Below, piece after piece: positions 35,577-45,147 of a DNA stretch of 64,000 bases; within the stretch, counting starts at the first letter, position 1, and the number at the start of each line of letters is the position of its first letter. A model generated the notes under the pieces. That model did not search any database. It saw only the letters and a program-made list of their open reading frames with translations, and was not told the origin of the DNA. The DNA lies in NCBI GenBank assembly GCA_964637565.1, contig CAZWTY010000007.1, forward strand, positions 1-64,000, given 5' to 3'. Origin of the DNA: DYJE01 sp964637565. Lineage in GTDB: Bacteria; Desulfobacterota; Desulfobacteria; Desulfobacterales; Desulfolunaceae. A program made the position numbers and the translations under genes.

Positions 35577-37190
35577 TCAGAGTTTTTCGAACCGTTTGAA
35601 GAAATTGTGACCCTTGTCGTCCACAAGAATGAAGGCGGGAAAATCCTTGACCGTGATCATGTAAACCGCCTCCATTCCAAGGTCCGCGTGGTCGACCACC
35701 TCGACCCGGGTGATGCAGTCTTTGCCCAGACGCGCCCCGGGACCTCCGATGGAACCCAGGTAGAATCCCCCGTAAGTCCTGCACGATTCGGTGACGCTGT
35801 CCGACCGGTTGCCTTTGGCCAGCATGACCAGGGACGCCCCGTGTTTCTGGAAAAGGGGAACGTACACGTCCATGCGGGCCGCCGTCGTGGGACCGAAGGA
35901 ACCGGAAGGGTGGCCTTCCGGGGTCTTGGCCGGACCTGCGTAATAAACGATATGGTTTTTCATGTAGTCGGGGAGGGGGATTCCCCGGTCAAGATCGTCT
36001 TTGAGCCGGGCGTGGGCCATGTCACGGGCCACCACGATACGGCCGGACAGCAAAAGGGGCGTTTCCACGGGATACCTGGACAGTTCGGCCCGGATCTGGT
36101 CCATGGGCCGGTTCAGGTCAAGGGGAACGGCTTTGTCCTGGGCAATGTCGATTTCCGGAAGGTAACGGGCCGGGTCTGTTTCGAGCTGTTCCAGGAAAAT
36201 GCCGTTTCGCGTGATTTTCCCTTTGATGTTCCGGTCCGCGCTGCAACTCACCCCGAGACCCACGGGGCAGGAGGCCCCGTGACGGGGAAGGCGGATCACC
36301 CGGGCGTCGAGGCAGAAGTGTCTGCCCCCGAACTGGGCTCCGATTCCCAAATTCCTCGAGATATCCATCACGTCCTGTTCCAGGTCCCTGTCCCTGAAGG
36401 CACAGGCACCTTCGCCGCCTTGGGATGGCAGGCCGTCAAGGTAGCCGGCTGTGGCCAGTTTGACGGTTTTGAGCGTCATTTCAGCCGAGGTTCCGCCGAT
36501 GACAAAGGCGATGTGGTAGGGAGGGCAGGCGGCTGTCCCTAAGCTGATCATTTTTTTTTTCATGAAACGCTTCAGGTTATCGGGCGTGAGCAGGGCTTTG
36601 GTTTCCTGGTACAAAAAGGTCTTGTTGGCTGAGCCTCCGCCTTTGGCGATGAAAAGGAACTGGTACTCGTCGCCGGGTACGGCCTGGATGTCAACCTGGG
36701 CCGGAAGGTTGTCACCGGTGTTTTTTTCCTGGAACATGGTGAGGGCCCTGTTCTGGCTGTATCTCAGGTTGTTTGTCCTGTAAGCGGAGAACACGCCTTT
36801 TGAAATGGCTTCTTCGTCTTTGACCCCGGTCCAGACCTGCTGCCCTTTTTTGGCCATGATAATGGCGGTGCCGGTGTCCTGGCACATGGGGAACTGGCCT
36901 TCGGCGGAAATCACGGCGTTCTTGATCATCTCAAGGGCCACGAAACGGTCGTTGAACGTGGCCTCAGGATCTTTGAGGATGGCGGAAACCAGATCGAGAT
37001 GGGAAGACCGAAGCAGGTGGGACACATCCCTGAACGCTTCCCGGGCGATGAGGGAAAGACCTTCGGGTTCGACTTTCAGGATATCATGACCTTCCCATTG
37101 TGACAGGGCGACGTGGTTTTCCGTGAGTTTCCGATATTCGGTCCTGTCTTCGGAAAGAGGAAACAGATCCACATAAACGAAATCATCCAT
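35577..37190 (-). CDS. fumA: class I fumarate hydratase, iron-sulfur type
   Basis: 537 residues, the length of single-chain FumA/FumB. It contains the N-terminal cluster-binding region (FPMCQDTGTA), GGGSANKTFLYQ, the GVSCSADRNIKG region and the C-terminal TTAARMDVY and SIGGPGARLG segments of the beta-type domain. It interconverts fumarate and malate with an oxygen-labile [4Fe-4S] cluster, consistent with an anaerobe. AGGGAG precedes the ATG. It converges on the SPL gene with a 13-base gap. Confidence 0.93.
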   Translation of the reverse strand: MDDFVYVDLFPLSEDRTEYRKLTENHVALSQWEGHDILKVEPEGLSLIAREAFRDVSHLLRSSHLDLVSAILKDPEATFNDRFVALEMIKNAVISAEGQFPMCQDTGTAIIMAKKGQQVWTGVKDEEAISKGVFSAYRTNNLRYSQNRALTMFQEKNTGDNLPAQVDIQAVPGDEYQFLFIAKGGGSANKTFLYQETKALLTPDNLKRFMKKKMISLGTAACPPYHIAFVIGGTSAEMTLKTVKLATAGYLDGLPSQGGEGACAFRDRDLEQDVMDISRNLGIGAQFGGRHFCLDARVIRLPRHGASCPVGLGVSCSADRNIKGKITRNGIFLEQLETDPARYLPEIDIAQDKAVPLDLNRPMDQIRAELSRYPVETPLLLSGRIVVARDMAHARLKDDLDRGIPLPDYMKNHIVYYAGPAKTPEGHPSGSFGPTTAARMDVYVPLFQKHGASLVMLAKGNRSDSVTESCRTYGGFYLGSIGGPGARLGKDCITRVEVVDHADLGMEAVYMITVKDFPAFILVDDKGHNFFKRFEKL

Positions 37191-37235
37191 GGCGTTTACT
37201 CCCTTGCCCCGGACTTTGAGGGTCCGGGTGGTCCA

Positions 37236-39554
37236 TTATTCGAACAACTCTTCAAAATCCTCGAAATCGAACTCTTCGATTTCTTCGATAATTTTCTTGA
37301 CCCGGCTTTGCGTGTGCTGGTCACAGGCTTCTTCGGGCTTGTTCTCTTCGAGGAAGTACTCCGAATACGTGTCAGGGCAGTGGGGCGTGGCGATTTTACG
37401 GGTCTGGCGGCAGATGTTCAGCTTGACCACTCCCGGAGGTACGGGAAAGGGGCTTTTGGTGATGTAATCGGGCATGGCCTTGATGAGGTCCGCAAAAATG
37501 GGAATGGCAGCACCGGACCCTGTGGCGTCGATGGAATCCCCGTTGTCGAATCCCACCCAGACAAGGGCCAGGATGTCCGGGGTGTAGCCCACGAACCAGG
37601 CGTCTTTGTATCCGTTGGTGGTTCCGGTTTTTCCGGCGATGGGGAAGTTGATGCCGTAACGGCCCAGGGTTTTGGCTGTCCCTGTCTTGGTCACCGATTC
37701 GAGCATGGACGTGATGAGGTAGGCCTTGGCCGGAGAAATCACGGGGGTGTTGTCCAGGTATTTCCTCATGAGGATATGGCCGTTTTCGTCCACCACGTCT
37801 TTCAGGGGCAGGGCCGTGGGAACCACGCCTTCGGCGGCGAAAGCGCAATACGCGCTGGCCAGTTCCAGGGGAATCACTTCGAAGGCCCCCAAGGCGATGG
37901 AGGCGTAGGGGTAGACTTCCGTGGAGAATTTAAACGCCTTGACACCTTCAGCCACGTTGCCGGGTCCTCCTGTGACCACCATGTCCACGGCGGCCCTGTT
38001 GCAGGACATCCGGAGCATTTCACGCACAGTCATGTTTTTTTCGGGATGGACCACGTAGTTGTTCGGGGTCCAGGCGGCTCCGTTGATCATGTAGCTCATC
38101 TCGGCGTTGGACAGAAGGTCCGAAGGCTTGTACATATCAAGGAGCGTTGCGACCATGAAGGGCTTGAAACAGCTTCCGGACTGGCGCTTGGCCTGGGTGA
38201 TCCGGTTGAACTGACTGTACTTGTAGTTCCGGCCGCCCACCATGGCCAGGATATTTCCCGTTCGCGGCTCCATGACCACGATGGCTCCCTGGAGCTTTTC
38301 GCTGTCGGTGAAACGCTGGAGTTCGGGGTTGTTTTCCTCCATTTTTTTCAGGCCCTTTTCCAGGGCTTCTTCGGCGGCTTTCTGGACGTCCATGTCCAGG
38401 GTGCTGTAGATGGAAAAACTTAAGCTGGAAATGGCCGATTCCGGATAAAGCTCGTTCAACTGGGATGAAATGAAATCCATGAAATACGGGGCCACCGGAT
38501 CTTTCTTCTGGATACCCACCGTGGTGATGGGTTCGTTCAGGGCCTGCCTGAGCTGGGAGTCGTCGATCCATTTTTTCTTGTGCATGGCGTAGAGGACCAG
38601 GTCCCGGCGGATTTTGCATTTTTCGATGTTGGAGTAGGGGGAGTACTTGTTGGGCGCTTTGATCAGTCCCGCTAAAACAGCGGATTCCGAAATCGTCAGG
38701 TTTTCCACTTCCTTTCCGAAGTAGAAATTGGCCGCCTCACCCACGCCGTTGATGGAGATCGACGCTTTCTGGCCGAAGTAGATTTCGTTCAGATAGATTT
38801 CAAGAATGTCTTCCTTGCTGTACTTCAGCTCGATGGCAAGGGAGATCAAAAGTTCGTTGAGCTTCCGGCGGATGGTCCTTTCAGGGGACAGGAAATAGTT
38901 TTTCGAAAGCTGCTGGGTCAGGGTGGAGCCGCCCTGCTGGACGTAACCGGCTCTTAAATTCACGTAAAGCGCGCGTGTGATGCCGATGGGGTCTATCCCG
39001 AGGTGGGAGAAGAATCGCCCGTCTTCCGCGGCCAGGACCGCATGGATCATATGTTTGGGAACGTGTTTGATGGAGATGATTTTCCTGAGCTCACGTTCGT
39101 TTCCGAAATACTGCATCACCAGTTCAGGATCGAGTTCCACCACGTTAACTTCTTCTTTTGTGTCGAGGTGTTCAATCTTCCGGATGGTTTTATTTCTGAT
39201 TTGGACCAGGGCGGGGAATCCGGGTCTCGCGTTTCCGGGAAGCTGAAGATCTCGAAAGAAGATTTCGATTCCGTTGTTTACCGGATGAAAATCCCCCTGT
39301 TTTTCAGGCTGATCGTCCACGGGCTTGTATTCAAGCCGGAGCAGCTTGGCTTCCAGATCGTCAGCGCTGATTTTTTTTTCGGGAAACAGCAGGGTTACGT
39401 CGGAATAGACAGACGAGGGGAGCTTCCATTTCCTTCCGGAAAAGCGTTTTTCAATACCGCTTGAAAGATGCCAGCAATAGGCCAGGATGATGACAATGAT
39501 GGTGATCAGAACACAACCCAGGCCGATCGCCGTTTTTTTCAGTATGGATACCAT
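37236..39554 (-). CDS. mrcB: bifunctional penicillin-binding protein 1B type
   Basis: 772 residues. An N-terminal membrane anchor (about 10-30) is followed by a UB2H-like domain (RKWKLPSSVYSD...), a glycosyltransferase 51 domain (EDGRFFSHLGIDP, GGSTLTQQLSKN) and a transpeptidase domain with its SxxK (SCFK in RQSGSCFKPF), SxN (SCN) and KTGT motifs. It polymerises and cross-links peptidoglycan in the periplasm. The motif reads SGSCFKPF where PGSSFKPF is common, a mild variation. The last residues are strongly acidic (FDFEDFEELFE), which is unusual. It stands 45 bases from the fumarase start. Confidence 0.93.
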   Translation of the reverse strand: MVSILKKTAIGLGCVLITIIVIILAYCWHLSSGIEKRFSGRKWKLPSSVYSDVTLLFPEKKISADDLEAKLLRLEYKPVDDQPEKQGDFHPVNNGIEIFFRDLQLPGNARPGFPALVQIRNKTIRKIEHLDTKEEVNVVELDPELVMQYFGNERELRKIISIKHVPKHMIHAVLAAEDGRFFSHLGIDPIGITRALYVNLRAGYVQQGGSTLTQQLSKNYFLSPERTIRRKLNELLISLAIELKYSKEDILEIYLNEIYFGQKASISINGVGEAANFYFGKEVENLTISESAVLAGLIKAPNKYSPYSNIEKCKIRRDLVLYAMHKKKWIDDSQLRQALNEPITTVGIQKKDPVAPYFMDFISSQLNELYPESAISSLSFSIYSTLDMDVQKAAEEALEKGLKKMEENNPELQRFTDSEKLQGAIVVMEPRTGNILAMVGGRNYKYSQFNRITQAKRQSGSCFKPFMVATLLDMYKPSDLLSNAEMSYMINGAAWTPNNYVVHPEKNMTVREMLRMSCNRAAVDMVVTGGPGNVAEGVKAFKFSTEVYPYASIALGAFEVIPLELASAYCAFAAEGVVPTALPLKDVVDENGHILMRKYLDNTPVISPAKAYLITSMLESVTKTGTAKTLGRYGINFPIAGKTGTTNGYKDAWFVGYTPDILALVWVGFDNGDSIDATGSGAAIPIFADLIKAMPDYITKSPFPVPPGVVKLNICRQTRKIATPHCPDTYSEYFLEENKPEEACDQHTQSRVKKIIEEIEEFDFEDFEELFE

Positions 39555-39930
39555 GATGCTCTATCTTAAGGATTCATTCATGAATTCTTTAAAACCGCGA
39601 TGGATCGCCGGATGAATTCTGTCAAAAACAACGGGACATACCTTATTACATTTGGATTTGAAAAAAAATAAAAATATCCGGAAAAGAGGGGTGTATTTTT
39701 TCAGGCTGTAAACGGTGAAACGGCATATGGAAAAATCGGGAGAAAAAAAATCAAGCCGTTCGGAGGCGAACTATGGCAGTAGACCCTCACTGAACGGCTT
39801 GCCGGGGGCGCGAATGACTGCCATCATCGGCCACACCTTGATCTCTATATTAATGATGTTGGCCTTATGGGTCAAGAAGGTTTTTTCCGGAACCCCATTT
39901 AAATTATATCCGTGACCTGAAATTGCTGTC
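39555..39930. other. gene-free stretch before the tRNA
   Basis: No well-supported gene. A small hydrophobic frame (39715-39915, 66 codons) has no ribosome binding site. A perfect 10-bp inverted repeat CAAGCCGTTC/GAACGGCTTG (39752-39761, 39792-39801) lies inside it. It may be debris of an old insertion. Confidence 0.4.
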
Positions 39931-39959
39931 TTGACAAGAATCCCGTGAGCACGTATAAG
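39931..39959 (+). promoter_or_regulatory. promoter of the tRNA-Leu gene
   Basis: A consensus -35 box TTGACA (39931-39936) and a -10 box TATAAG (39954-39959) with a 17-base spacer, about 65 bases before the mature tRNA 5' end. Confidence 0.65.
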
Positions 39960-40025
39960 TCCAGGGTTTAACCGCTCAATTCAATTCGGTTTTCAATGTC
40001 CTTGAGACTCGATACCCGAAATTTT

Positions 40026-40110
40026 GCCGAAGTGGTGGAATTGGTAGACACGCTAGACTTAGGATCTAGTGCCGCAAGGCGTGGGGGTTCAAGTCCCTTC
40101 TTCGGTACCA
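40026..40110 (+). tRNA. tRNA-Leu(UAG)
   Basis: 85 bases including the encoded CCA. The acceptor stem GCCGAAG pairs with CTTCGGT, the anticodon stem CTAGA/TCTAG encloses the loop CTTAGGA (anticodon TAG, reading CUA), the long variable arm is TGCCGCAAGGCG and the T-arm contains GGTTCAAGTCC. The long variable arm confirms a class II tRNA. Its 3' half is repeated at 45148-45201, marking it as an integration site. Confidence 0.97.
40056..40109 (+). repeat. attL-like direct repeat inside tRNA-Leu
   Basis: This 54-base stretch of the tRNA (anticodon loop to CC of CCA) recurs at 45148-45201 with 51 of 54 bases the same, including 41 uninterrupted identical bases at the 3' end. Confidence 0.85.
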
Positions 40111-40116
40111 ATAATG

Positions 40117-40156
40117 AAAACGGGGTTTTACGGTTTTAACCGTGAAACCCCGTTTT
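40117..40156 (+). terminator. terminator after tRNA-Leu
   Basis: AAAACGGGGTTT pairs with AAACCCCGTTTT, with a second small ACGGTT/AACCGT stem at the tip. A strong intrinsic terminator seven bases after the tRNA. Confidence 0.8.
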
Positions 40157-40195
40157 GATTTGGTGGGCGAAATGAAGGGCAAATTTCCATATAAT

Positions 40196-40281
40196 CTACT
40201 GGCGGCTGATGTTACCGAGTCGTTCCACAAGGTCGATCCCGTCTGTCACGGTCTTTTCCTTACCGTCTTGATGAATCACGA
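40196..40281 (-). pseudogene. possible 3' remnant of a coding sequence
   Basis: On the minus strand a 27-codon frame ends with ...VTDGIDLVERLGNISRQ and a TAG; it has protein-like composition but no start and an upstream in-frame stop. It lies where an integrase would be expected beside attL. I cannot assign it to a family. It may be chance. Confidence 0.2.
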
Positions 40282-40351
40282 AACATCATCTCTTTAGGTA
40301 GGCATCAGCCAATGCCGGTTCGTGTTGGTCCGGTGGGTCCACTCAAGCACT

Positions 40352-41197
40352 CTAATAATCGTACCACCCTTTTCCGGCTTTCCTGCCTATCCGCCCGGCG
40401 TCCAGGTGTTCGCGGAAGATGCCGGGGGCTTTGAAGCGGTCGCCGTAGGCGTCATTCAGGATATCAAAAACTTTAGATAGAAGGTCGAGGCTTATGTTGT
40501 CGCTGAGACGGAAGGGGCCGACCGGATGGCCGAGACCGAGCATGCAGGCTGTGTCAATATCCTCGATGGTTGCGACGCCTTCATCTAAAAGCCTGTATGC
40601 TTCATTCATCATGGCGAGCAGGATCCGGTTGACCACAAACCCCTCCACGTTCCGGACCTTGACCGGTTTTTTGCCGATCGCCTCGCAGAACGCTAAGGAC
40701 ATGTCCACAGTTTCCTGGGCGGTCATGAGGCCGGGGATCACTTCAACGAGTTTCATGATCGATGCGGGTGAGAAAAAGTGCAGCCCAATGAACCTTTCGG
40801 GCCGCGCGGCTGAGGCCAGTTTAGTGATTGAAATGGACGAGGTGTTTGATGCGAAAAGACAATCCGGTTTGCAGACGGCATGGAGTTCTTTGAAGAGATT
40901 CTGTTTGATATCGATTACTTCAAGAATGGCTTCTATGACGATATCAACGTCTTCAAAACCTGCGTTTGATGCCTGTGGGGTTACTCGCCCTAAAATCGCC
41001 TCTTTTTCCGATGCGTCGAGTTTTCCCTTTTCGACCGATTTGGAAAGGATTTTATCGATCGTCTTTTTGCCATTTTCGGCAAGTTCCTGGCTGATCTCCT
41101 TCATCAGAACATCCATCCCCGCCGTTGCACAGCAGAGTGCAATTTCAGCCCCCATCATCCCGGCACCCACAACGCCGACCTTTTTAATCGCAACCAT
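40352..41197 (-). CDS. 3-hydroxyacyl-CoA (3-hydroxybutyryl-CoA) dehydrogenase
   Basis: 281 residues. The N-terminal Rossmann motif is VGVVGAGMMGAEIAL. The catalytic region has SNTSS, GLHFFSPA (active-site His) and the Glu in KLVEVI. The C-terminal domain has GFVVNRILLAMMNEA and ends GRKAGKGWYDY. It oxidises or reduces 3-hydroxyacyl-CoA with NAD(P), as in butyrate or fatty-acid metabolism. It stands alone, with no thiolase or enoyl-CoA hydratase beside it, so its pathway partner is elsewhere. It lies inside the tRNA-Leu island. The ATG at 41197 follows AGGGGA. Confidence 0.92.
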   Translation of the reverse strand: MVAIKKVGVVGAGMMGAEIALCCATAGMDVLMKEISQELAENGKKTIDKILSKSVEKGKLDASEKEAILGRVTPQASNAGFEDVDIVIEAILEVIDIKQNLFKELHAVCKPDCLFASNTSSISITKLASAARPERFIGLHFFSPASIMKLVEVIPGLMTAQETVDMSLAFCEAIGKKPVKVRNVEGFVVNRILLAMMNEAYRLLDEGVATIEDIDTACMLGLGHPVGPFRLSDNISLDLLSKVFDILNDAYGDRFKAPGIFREHLDAGRIGRKAGKGWYDY

Positions 41198-41562
41198 AAT
41201 TTTCCCCTTTTTGGACGTATTAGCCGGAACCTCCGGCACAATGATATTTTGTGTTAACGTTTACGTAAACATTAAAGATCTGTCAATACAATACAAGCCA
41301 TTCAGGAAAAAATTAAAGTACAATTGGAGGACAGTTCAATGATTACATTACAGCTTTATTGAAACTTCCAAAGCTAACAAACTTAAGCCCTGTTCATAAG
41401 TATTCATCAACACACTGAGGACCACCGAACCCGGTCCTGTTCATCAGCGATGACACCGTGTGGGATTGAAGGTCTGTTACGCAGCCTTCGGCCAGGATCA
41501 GGCAGCGGCGGCATTCAAAGGCCAGAGCCTGGGCACGATTGAAATTGAAGCCCCCTGGTTCA
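41198..41562. other. gene-free island stretch
   Basis: No supported gene in 365 bases. An AT-rich promoter-like zone lies just upstream of the dehydrogenase, and the rest reads like degraded coding sequence without an open frame. Confidence 0.4.
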
Positions 41563-41778
41563 TCACTTCAGAGTCATCCTGACAAACCTGGGATGGTAGA
41601 TATTGCCATAGGTCCAGTTCTGGGCGTTGTCAAAGGAATTGACATTGTAACTCACAAGGATCTCTCCCTTGGGAGACAGATGGGGATGGGCTTTGGCACC
41701 ATAGGTGAACACATTGCCTGTTGGGTCCGATGCGGGTTCAGGTGTCTGGTAAAAAAACACCGGGTCTGAAAAAACCAC
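41563..41778 (-). pseudogene. 3' fragment resembling DUF4185-type secreted protein
   Basis: 71 codons ending in a stop. The segment HPHLSPKGEILVSYNVNSFD followed by IYHPRFVRM resembles the C-terminus of DUF4185/glycosidase-like proteins ('LLISYNVNS...YRPRFIRV'). No N-terminal part is found upstream, so it is a truncated relic. The assignment is from memory of the family. Confidence 0.45.
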
Positions 41779-42000
41779 ATAGCGGAGAAGCAGGCGTCAA
41801 CAGACATTTTTCAATTGACCTGGCGGATGGCACGCGATAGGCGTTAAGGGTTTTTTGGGCATTGCCATGAAACTTCAGGGTCTACAGTTGTTATTGATAA
41901 AGCTTGTCAAATCGGTTCAGTTCTGATTGATTCTTTACGCTGACTTTTAACGCCGGAGACGTGTACGTTCGACCGGTATTAATATAGGAGTTATCCCCCC

Positions 42001-42756
42001 ATGGACATGTGGAAATTTTTTGACATCACGCATCAGAACCACGTTCTCTGCAATCCGACAAATCTTGAGAAACTTGATCAACTTATAAATCTCCTTTCTC
42101 TGAAATCCGGGGCGCGGGTACTCGATATCGCCACCGGAAAGGGGGAGTTTCTTATCCGGATTGCACAACGGTACCCTCACATCACAGGAACAGGCGTTGA
42201 TTTGTCTCCCTATTTTATTGAAGATATCCGCAGGAAACATCAGGAACGCATACCGGATGCCCGGCTGCAATTCCTGGAAATGGACGGGGCCAGGTATGTC
42301 CCGGAAACTCTGGAGAGCTTTGATCTGGTATCCTGCATCGGGGCGAGCTGGATTTTTGGCGGGCATCGGGGGACCTTGGACGCACTCCGGAAGATGGCGG
42401 CGCAGAATAGCTGGATCGTCGTGGGCGAACCGTACTGGCGGTGTGAACCGGAAAGGGAATATCTGGACGCGATCGAGGCGGCGCGGGACGAATTCGGAAC
42501 CCATGATCAGAATGCCGAGGCCGGGCGGGAGTTTGGGCTGGAGCTTGTTTACACACTTGTGAGCAGCCAGGACGACTGGGACCGGTATGAAGGCTTGCAG
42601 TGGTTTGCAGCGGAAGCCTGGGCGAGTGACCATCGGGATGATCCGGATGTGGAGGCCGTGCTGAAACGGGTTCGTGAGGGTAAAAAAGCGTATCTGAAAT
42701 GGGGCAGGGAAACCCTGGGCTGGTCGATTTATGTGTTCAGGAAGGGAGGAGTATAG
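42001..42756 (+). CDS. class I SAM-dependent methyltransferase
   Basis: 251 residues. Motif I of the SAM-binding Rossmann fold is VLDIATGKGEFLIRIA, followed by GTGVDLSPYFI (motif II acidic residue) and DLVSCIGASWIF. The C-terminal half, with ALRKMAAQNSWIVVGEPYW, resembles methyltransferases near cyclopropane or small-molecule types. The substrate is unknown. TAGGAG lies 10 bases before the ATG. It is an island gene, 108 bases before the acetyltransferase and in the same direction. Confidence 0.82.
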   Translation: MDMWKFFDITHQNHVLCNPTNLEKLDQLINLLSLKSGARVLDIATGKGEFLIRIAQRYPHITGTGVDLSPYFIEDIRRKHQERIPDARLQFLEMDGARYVPETLESFDLVSCIGASWIFGGHRGTLDALRKMAAQNSWIVVGEPYWRCEPEREYLDAIEAARDEFGTHDQNAEAGREFGLELVYTLVSSQDDWDRYEGLQWFAAEAWASDHRDDPDVEAVLKRVREGKKAYLKWGRETLGWSIYVFRKGGV

Positions 42757-42864
42757 GTCTGGCAAAACCATGCAGACGGATGCGGGAAAACCTCTCGCCC
42801 GGATCTGGGCGGGAGCTTTGGATAACGTGCGTTTATGCTGTGAGAAAGCTTTGGGAGACAAGCC

Positions 42865-43356
42865 ATGGAACCCGTGTTGACAGCCTTGACGATGGATGAC
42901 CGTGAATCCGTCATGGAAATGTTCAATTATTACATCGAAAACAGTTTTGCAGCCTATCCGGAAAAAAAATTGCCGGATGAATTCTTTGATGCCCTTATGG
43001 GCGCGTGTAAGGGGTATCCGTCTGTGGCTGTACGGGATGAGTCGGGTACGTTGATCGGCTTTGGGATGCTTCGCGCATACAATCCTTTTCCAGCTTTTAT
43101 AAAAACAGCCGAAATCACCTATTTTATCCGTCCCGGCTTTACGGGTCAGGGTATCGGAAAAACCCTTCTTGATGACCTTTGCGTCAAGGGCAGGAAAAAG
43201 GGAATCACAAACATTCTTGCCAGCATTTCTTCCCTGAACGAGGGCAGTCTCCGGTTTCATTTGAAACACGGGTTCGCCGAGTGCGGCAGGTTTAAGGGGA
43301 TAGGGCAAAAAAAGGGCAAAACGTTTGATGTGGTTTATTGCCAAAGGACGCTCTGA
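42865..43356 (+). CDS. GNAT-family N-acetyltransferase (phosphinothricin acetyltransferase-like)
   Basis: 163 residues. The GNAT fold is shown by the beta-strand TAEITYFIRPGFTGQGIGKTLL, containing the acetyl-CoA pyrophosphate loop (Q/RxxGxG/A as TGQGIGKT), and by SISSLNEGSLRFHLKHGF near the end, the pattern of the phosphinothricin acetyltransferase group. It likely acetylates a small amine, possibly a toxic compound. GGGAG precedes the ATG. An island cargo gene. Confidence 0.85.
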   Translation: MEPVLTALTMDDRESVMEMFNYYIENSFAAYPEKKLPDEFFDALMGACKGYPSVAVRDESGTLIGFGMLRAYNPFPAFIKTAEITYFIRPGFTGQGIGKTLLDDLCVKGRKKGITNILASISSLNEGSLRFHLKHGFAECGRFKGIGQKKGKTFDVVYCQRTL

Positions 43357-43452
43357 GGCTTCACCGAGGGTGGTTACGCCGCACATCATGGCCATGGATC
43401 CCCATTCCCGGCCCGGTTCAGGGGGCGGTGTGCAATGTGATGGAATCGGAAA

Positions 43453-43530
43453 ATGAGCGGGACACTTCATGTCACCAGCGGCGACATCGCGGGCGGCCGT
43501 CTGGCAACGTCAGGAATAGAAGGGCCCATA
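43453..43530 (+). pseudogene. 5' fragment resembling a DUF1835 protein
   Basis: The first 24 codons (GTLHVTSGDIAGGRLATSGI) look like the start of DUF1835 proteins ('LHITNGD.AAG.L...GI'). After about 25 codons the family-like sequence stops, although the frame stays open in unrelated sequence overlapping the EAL gene. Probably a gene cut off by rearrangement within the island. Confidence 0.45.
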
Positions 43531-43651
43531 CGGAACCTGGGAATCTGGCCTCGGACAAAGTTCTGTCCCGGTGCGTTTTTACGTTTGAGGGCATTGATGG
43601 GGAGTCCGGCTTGCATCTTTATGTCTGTCCGAGCCCGAGTCTATGGCCAGA

Positions 43652-44953
43652 CTAACCCTTTGAATCAATATCGCAACAGAAAACCCTGGGGCCTTCGGAA
43701 GTTTCAAACATCATTGAAAGCGTTATGCAAATCGTCTCTCCTGTTATCGACATATAGGGCCGTGTCACTTGAAGCTGATCCGGGTGAAGAACTGCACGCC
43801 GGAGGTAGTGTCTTCGGAACCAGTCAGCACTTCGTGCATCATGGAGTGGGGCAAATCTCATGTCTGCTTTATGAACCATATGAGGAGACAAGACCGTAGG
43901 GCCGATCTGGATGCCTGAAGGTTCAAGCATATAGCATCTGATCACAGATTCATGTCTGAAAAGATGAGCGCAGGCGTTATCAAGAGCTATATCCCGAACG
44001 AGTTCTTTGACGGTTTGGTAGAACAGTTTCCTGAAATCATGATATTTTGTCTTTGTTTCCGAATGGTTGCAAAATGTTGTCTTTTTGTAATGCTTGAAAA
44101 GTTTGTCAAAATCATGGGTGCACGAGGATACGGCTTCAAGATCGGTCGTTGGTTTTGCGAAAAAGTATCCTTGAACAAAATCAACATCCGATTCGATGGC
44201 AATAATGGCCTGTTCTTCGGTTTCTATGCCTTCAACAAGAACAAGGGACCCGGACTGATGCAACAGACTTACGATTCCCGGAAGCATCTGCCTGATTCTC
44301 GGTTGCTGGCCCGCACGTGTTATCATGCCTTGTTCAAGCTTGACGATATGTGGACGCATGGACCAGACCCTTTCAAAATTTGAGTGCCCGGCTCCAAAGT
44401 CATCGACAGCGAGAAGGCATCCGGATTCCCTGTAATAATTGATGGATTCTTCAAGCGCTTTTGAATCGACTTCCGGTTCTTCGACGAGCTCAACGACCAC
44501 ACGGTGTGGTGAGAACCCAACAGTTTCCAGCATGTTTCTGAAATAAGTGCCGAATTCATGCCCGTGAATCATAACGTAAGGGGCGATATTCAGAAAAAGC
44601 CAGTTTATGTTATCTCCAGTTTTTATAAAATTTATGGTGTGAATGTATCGGCATAAGCGGTCAAGGAGAACAACGTTCCAGGGGTCCATGGTCCTCTGGA
44701 AAAGCATGGCAGGGCTTACAGGGTTTCCGGATTTATCTTTCGGTCTCACGAGGGCTTCATACCCGACAATCCGTTTGTGTGCCAGGCTGAAAATTGGCTG
44801 AAACGCCGAATCCAGGATAAAGGAATTAAATTGCCCCAGAATTCGATCATGATGCTCAAAGGAATGAAGGGATATGGATTCAATGCCCAGATCTTTTACA
44901 TTCTGTGTGTGGGAGTTGCGAGCTCTGTTTTCTGATCCGCCCATGGTATTCAT
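43652..44953 (-). CDS. EAL-domain cyclic-di-GMP phosphodiesterase with YkuI-like C-terminal sensor
   Basis: 433 residues. The EAL domain (about 35-270) keeps the key motifs: YEALVRP, the metal-binding Asn in FLNIAP, VELVEEPE, VDDFGAGHSN, a K/E-type lysine motif (VKLEQ), VEGIETEEQA and QGYFFAKP. The C-terminal 150 residues (FRKLFYQTVKELVRDIAL...) resemble the PAS/Cache-like YkuI_C domain that binds small ligands. It is soluble with no membrane helices. Likely degrades c-di-GMP in response to a cytoplasmic signal (family knowledge). The last gene of the island. Confidence 0.87.
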   Translation of the reverse strand: MNTMGGSENRARNSHTQNVKDLGIESISLHSFEHHDRILGQFNSFILDSAFQPIFSLAHKRIVGYEALVRPKDKSGNPVSPAMLFQRTMDPWNVVLLDRLCRYIHTINFIKTGDNINWLFLNIAPYVMIHGHEFGTYFRNMLETVGFSPHRVVVELVEEPEVDSKALEESINYYRESGCLLAVDDFGAGHSNFERVWSMRPHIVKLEQGMITRAGQQPRIRQMLPGIVSLLHQSGSLVLVEGIETEEQAIIAIESDVDFVQGYFFAKPTTDLEAVSSCTHDFDKLFKHYKKTTFCNHSETKTKYHDFRKLFYQTVKELVRDIALDNACAHLFRHESVIRCYMLEPSGIQIGPTVLSPHMVHKADMRFAPLHDARSADWFRRHYLRRAVLHPDQLQVTRPYMSITGETICITLSMMFETSEGPRVFCCDIDSKG

Positions 44954-45147
44954 TCATCCTTTACTCTATCCAATAAAAACGCTTGATCCGTCTGACTGAC
45001 AAAAGTTTCTTATCGTTTCTTATTGGGAATACTTTAAGATTATTTACATGGTTTCGTGGTATTGCATTATTGAATAATTTGTTGTAACTTGCCGAATCTT
45101 TATGATGAAAACGGATAAACCATATGGAGTCAGGGATATTTAAATTC

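Noticed and set aside
37113..38423. Plus-strand frame of about 436 codons opposite the PBP gene
   Set aside because: Antisense shadow rich in Gly, His and Val; the PBP motifs are unambiguous.
39715..39915. Small membrane protein gene before the tRNA
   Set aside because: No ribosome binding site, no family, and an inverted repeat runs through it.
41947..43470. Minus-strand frame of about 507 codons opposite the methyltransferase and acetyltransferase
   Set aside because: It spans two well-supported plus-strand genes with good start sites and has no domain features of its own.
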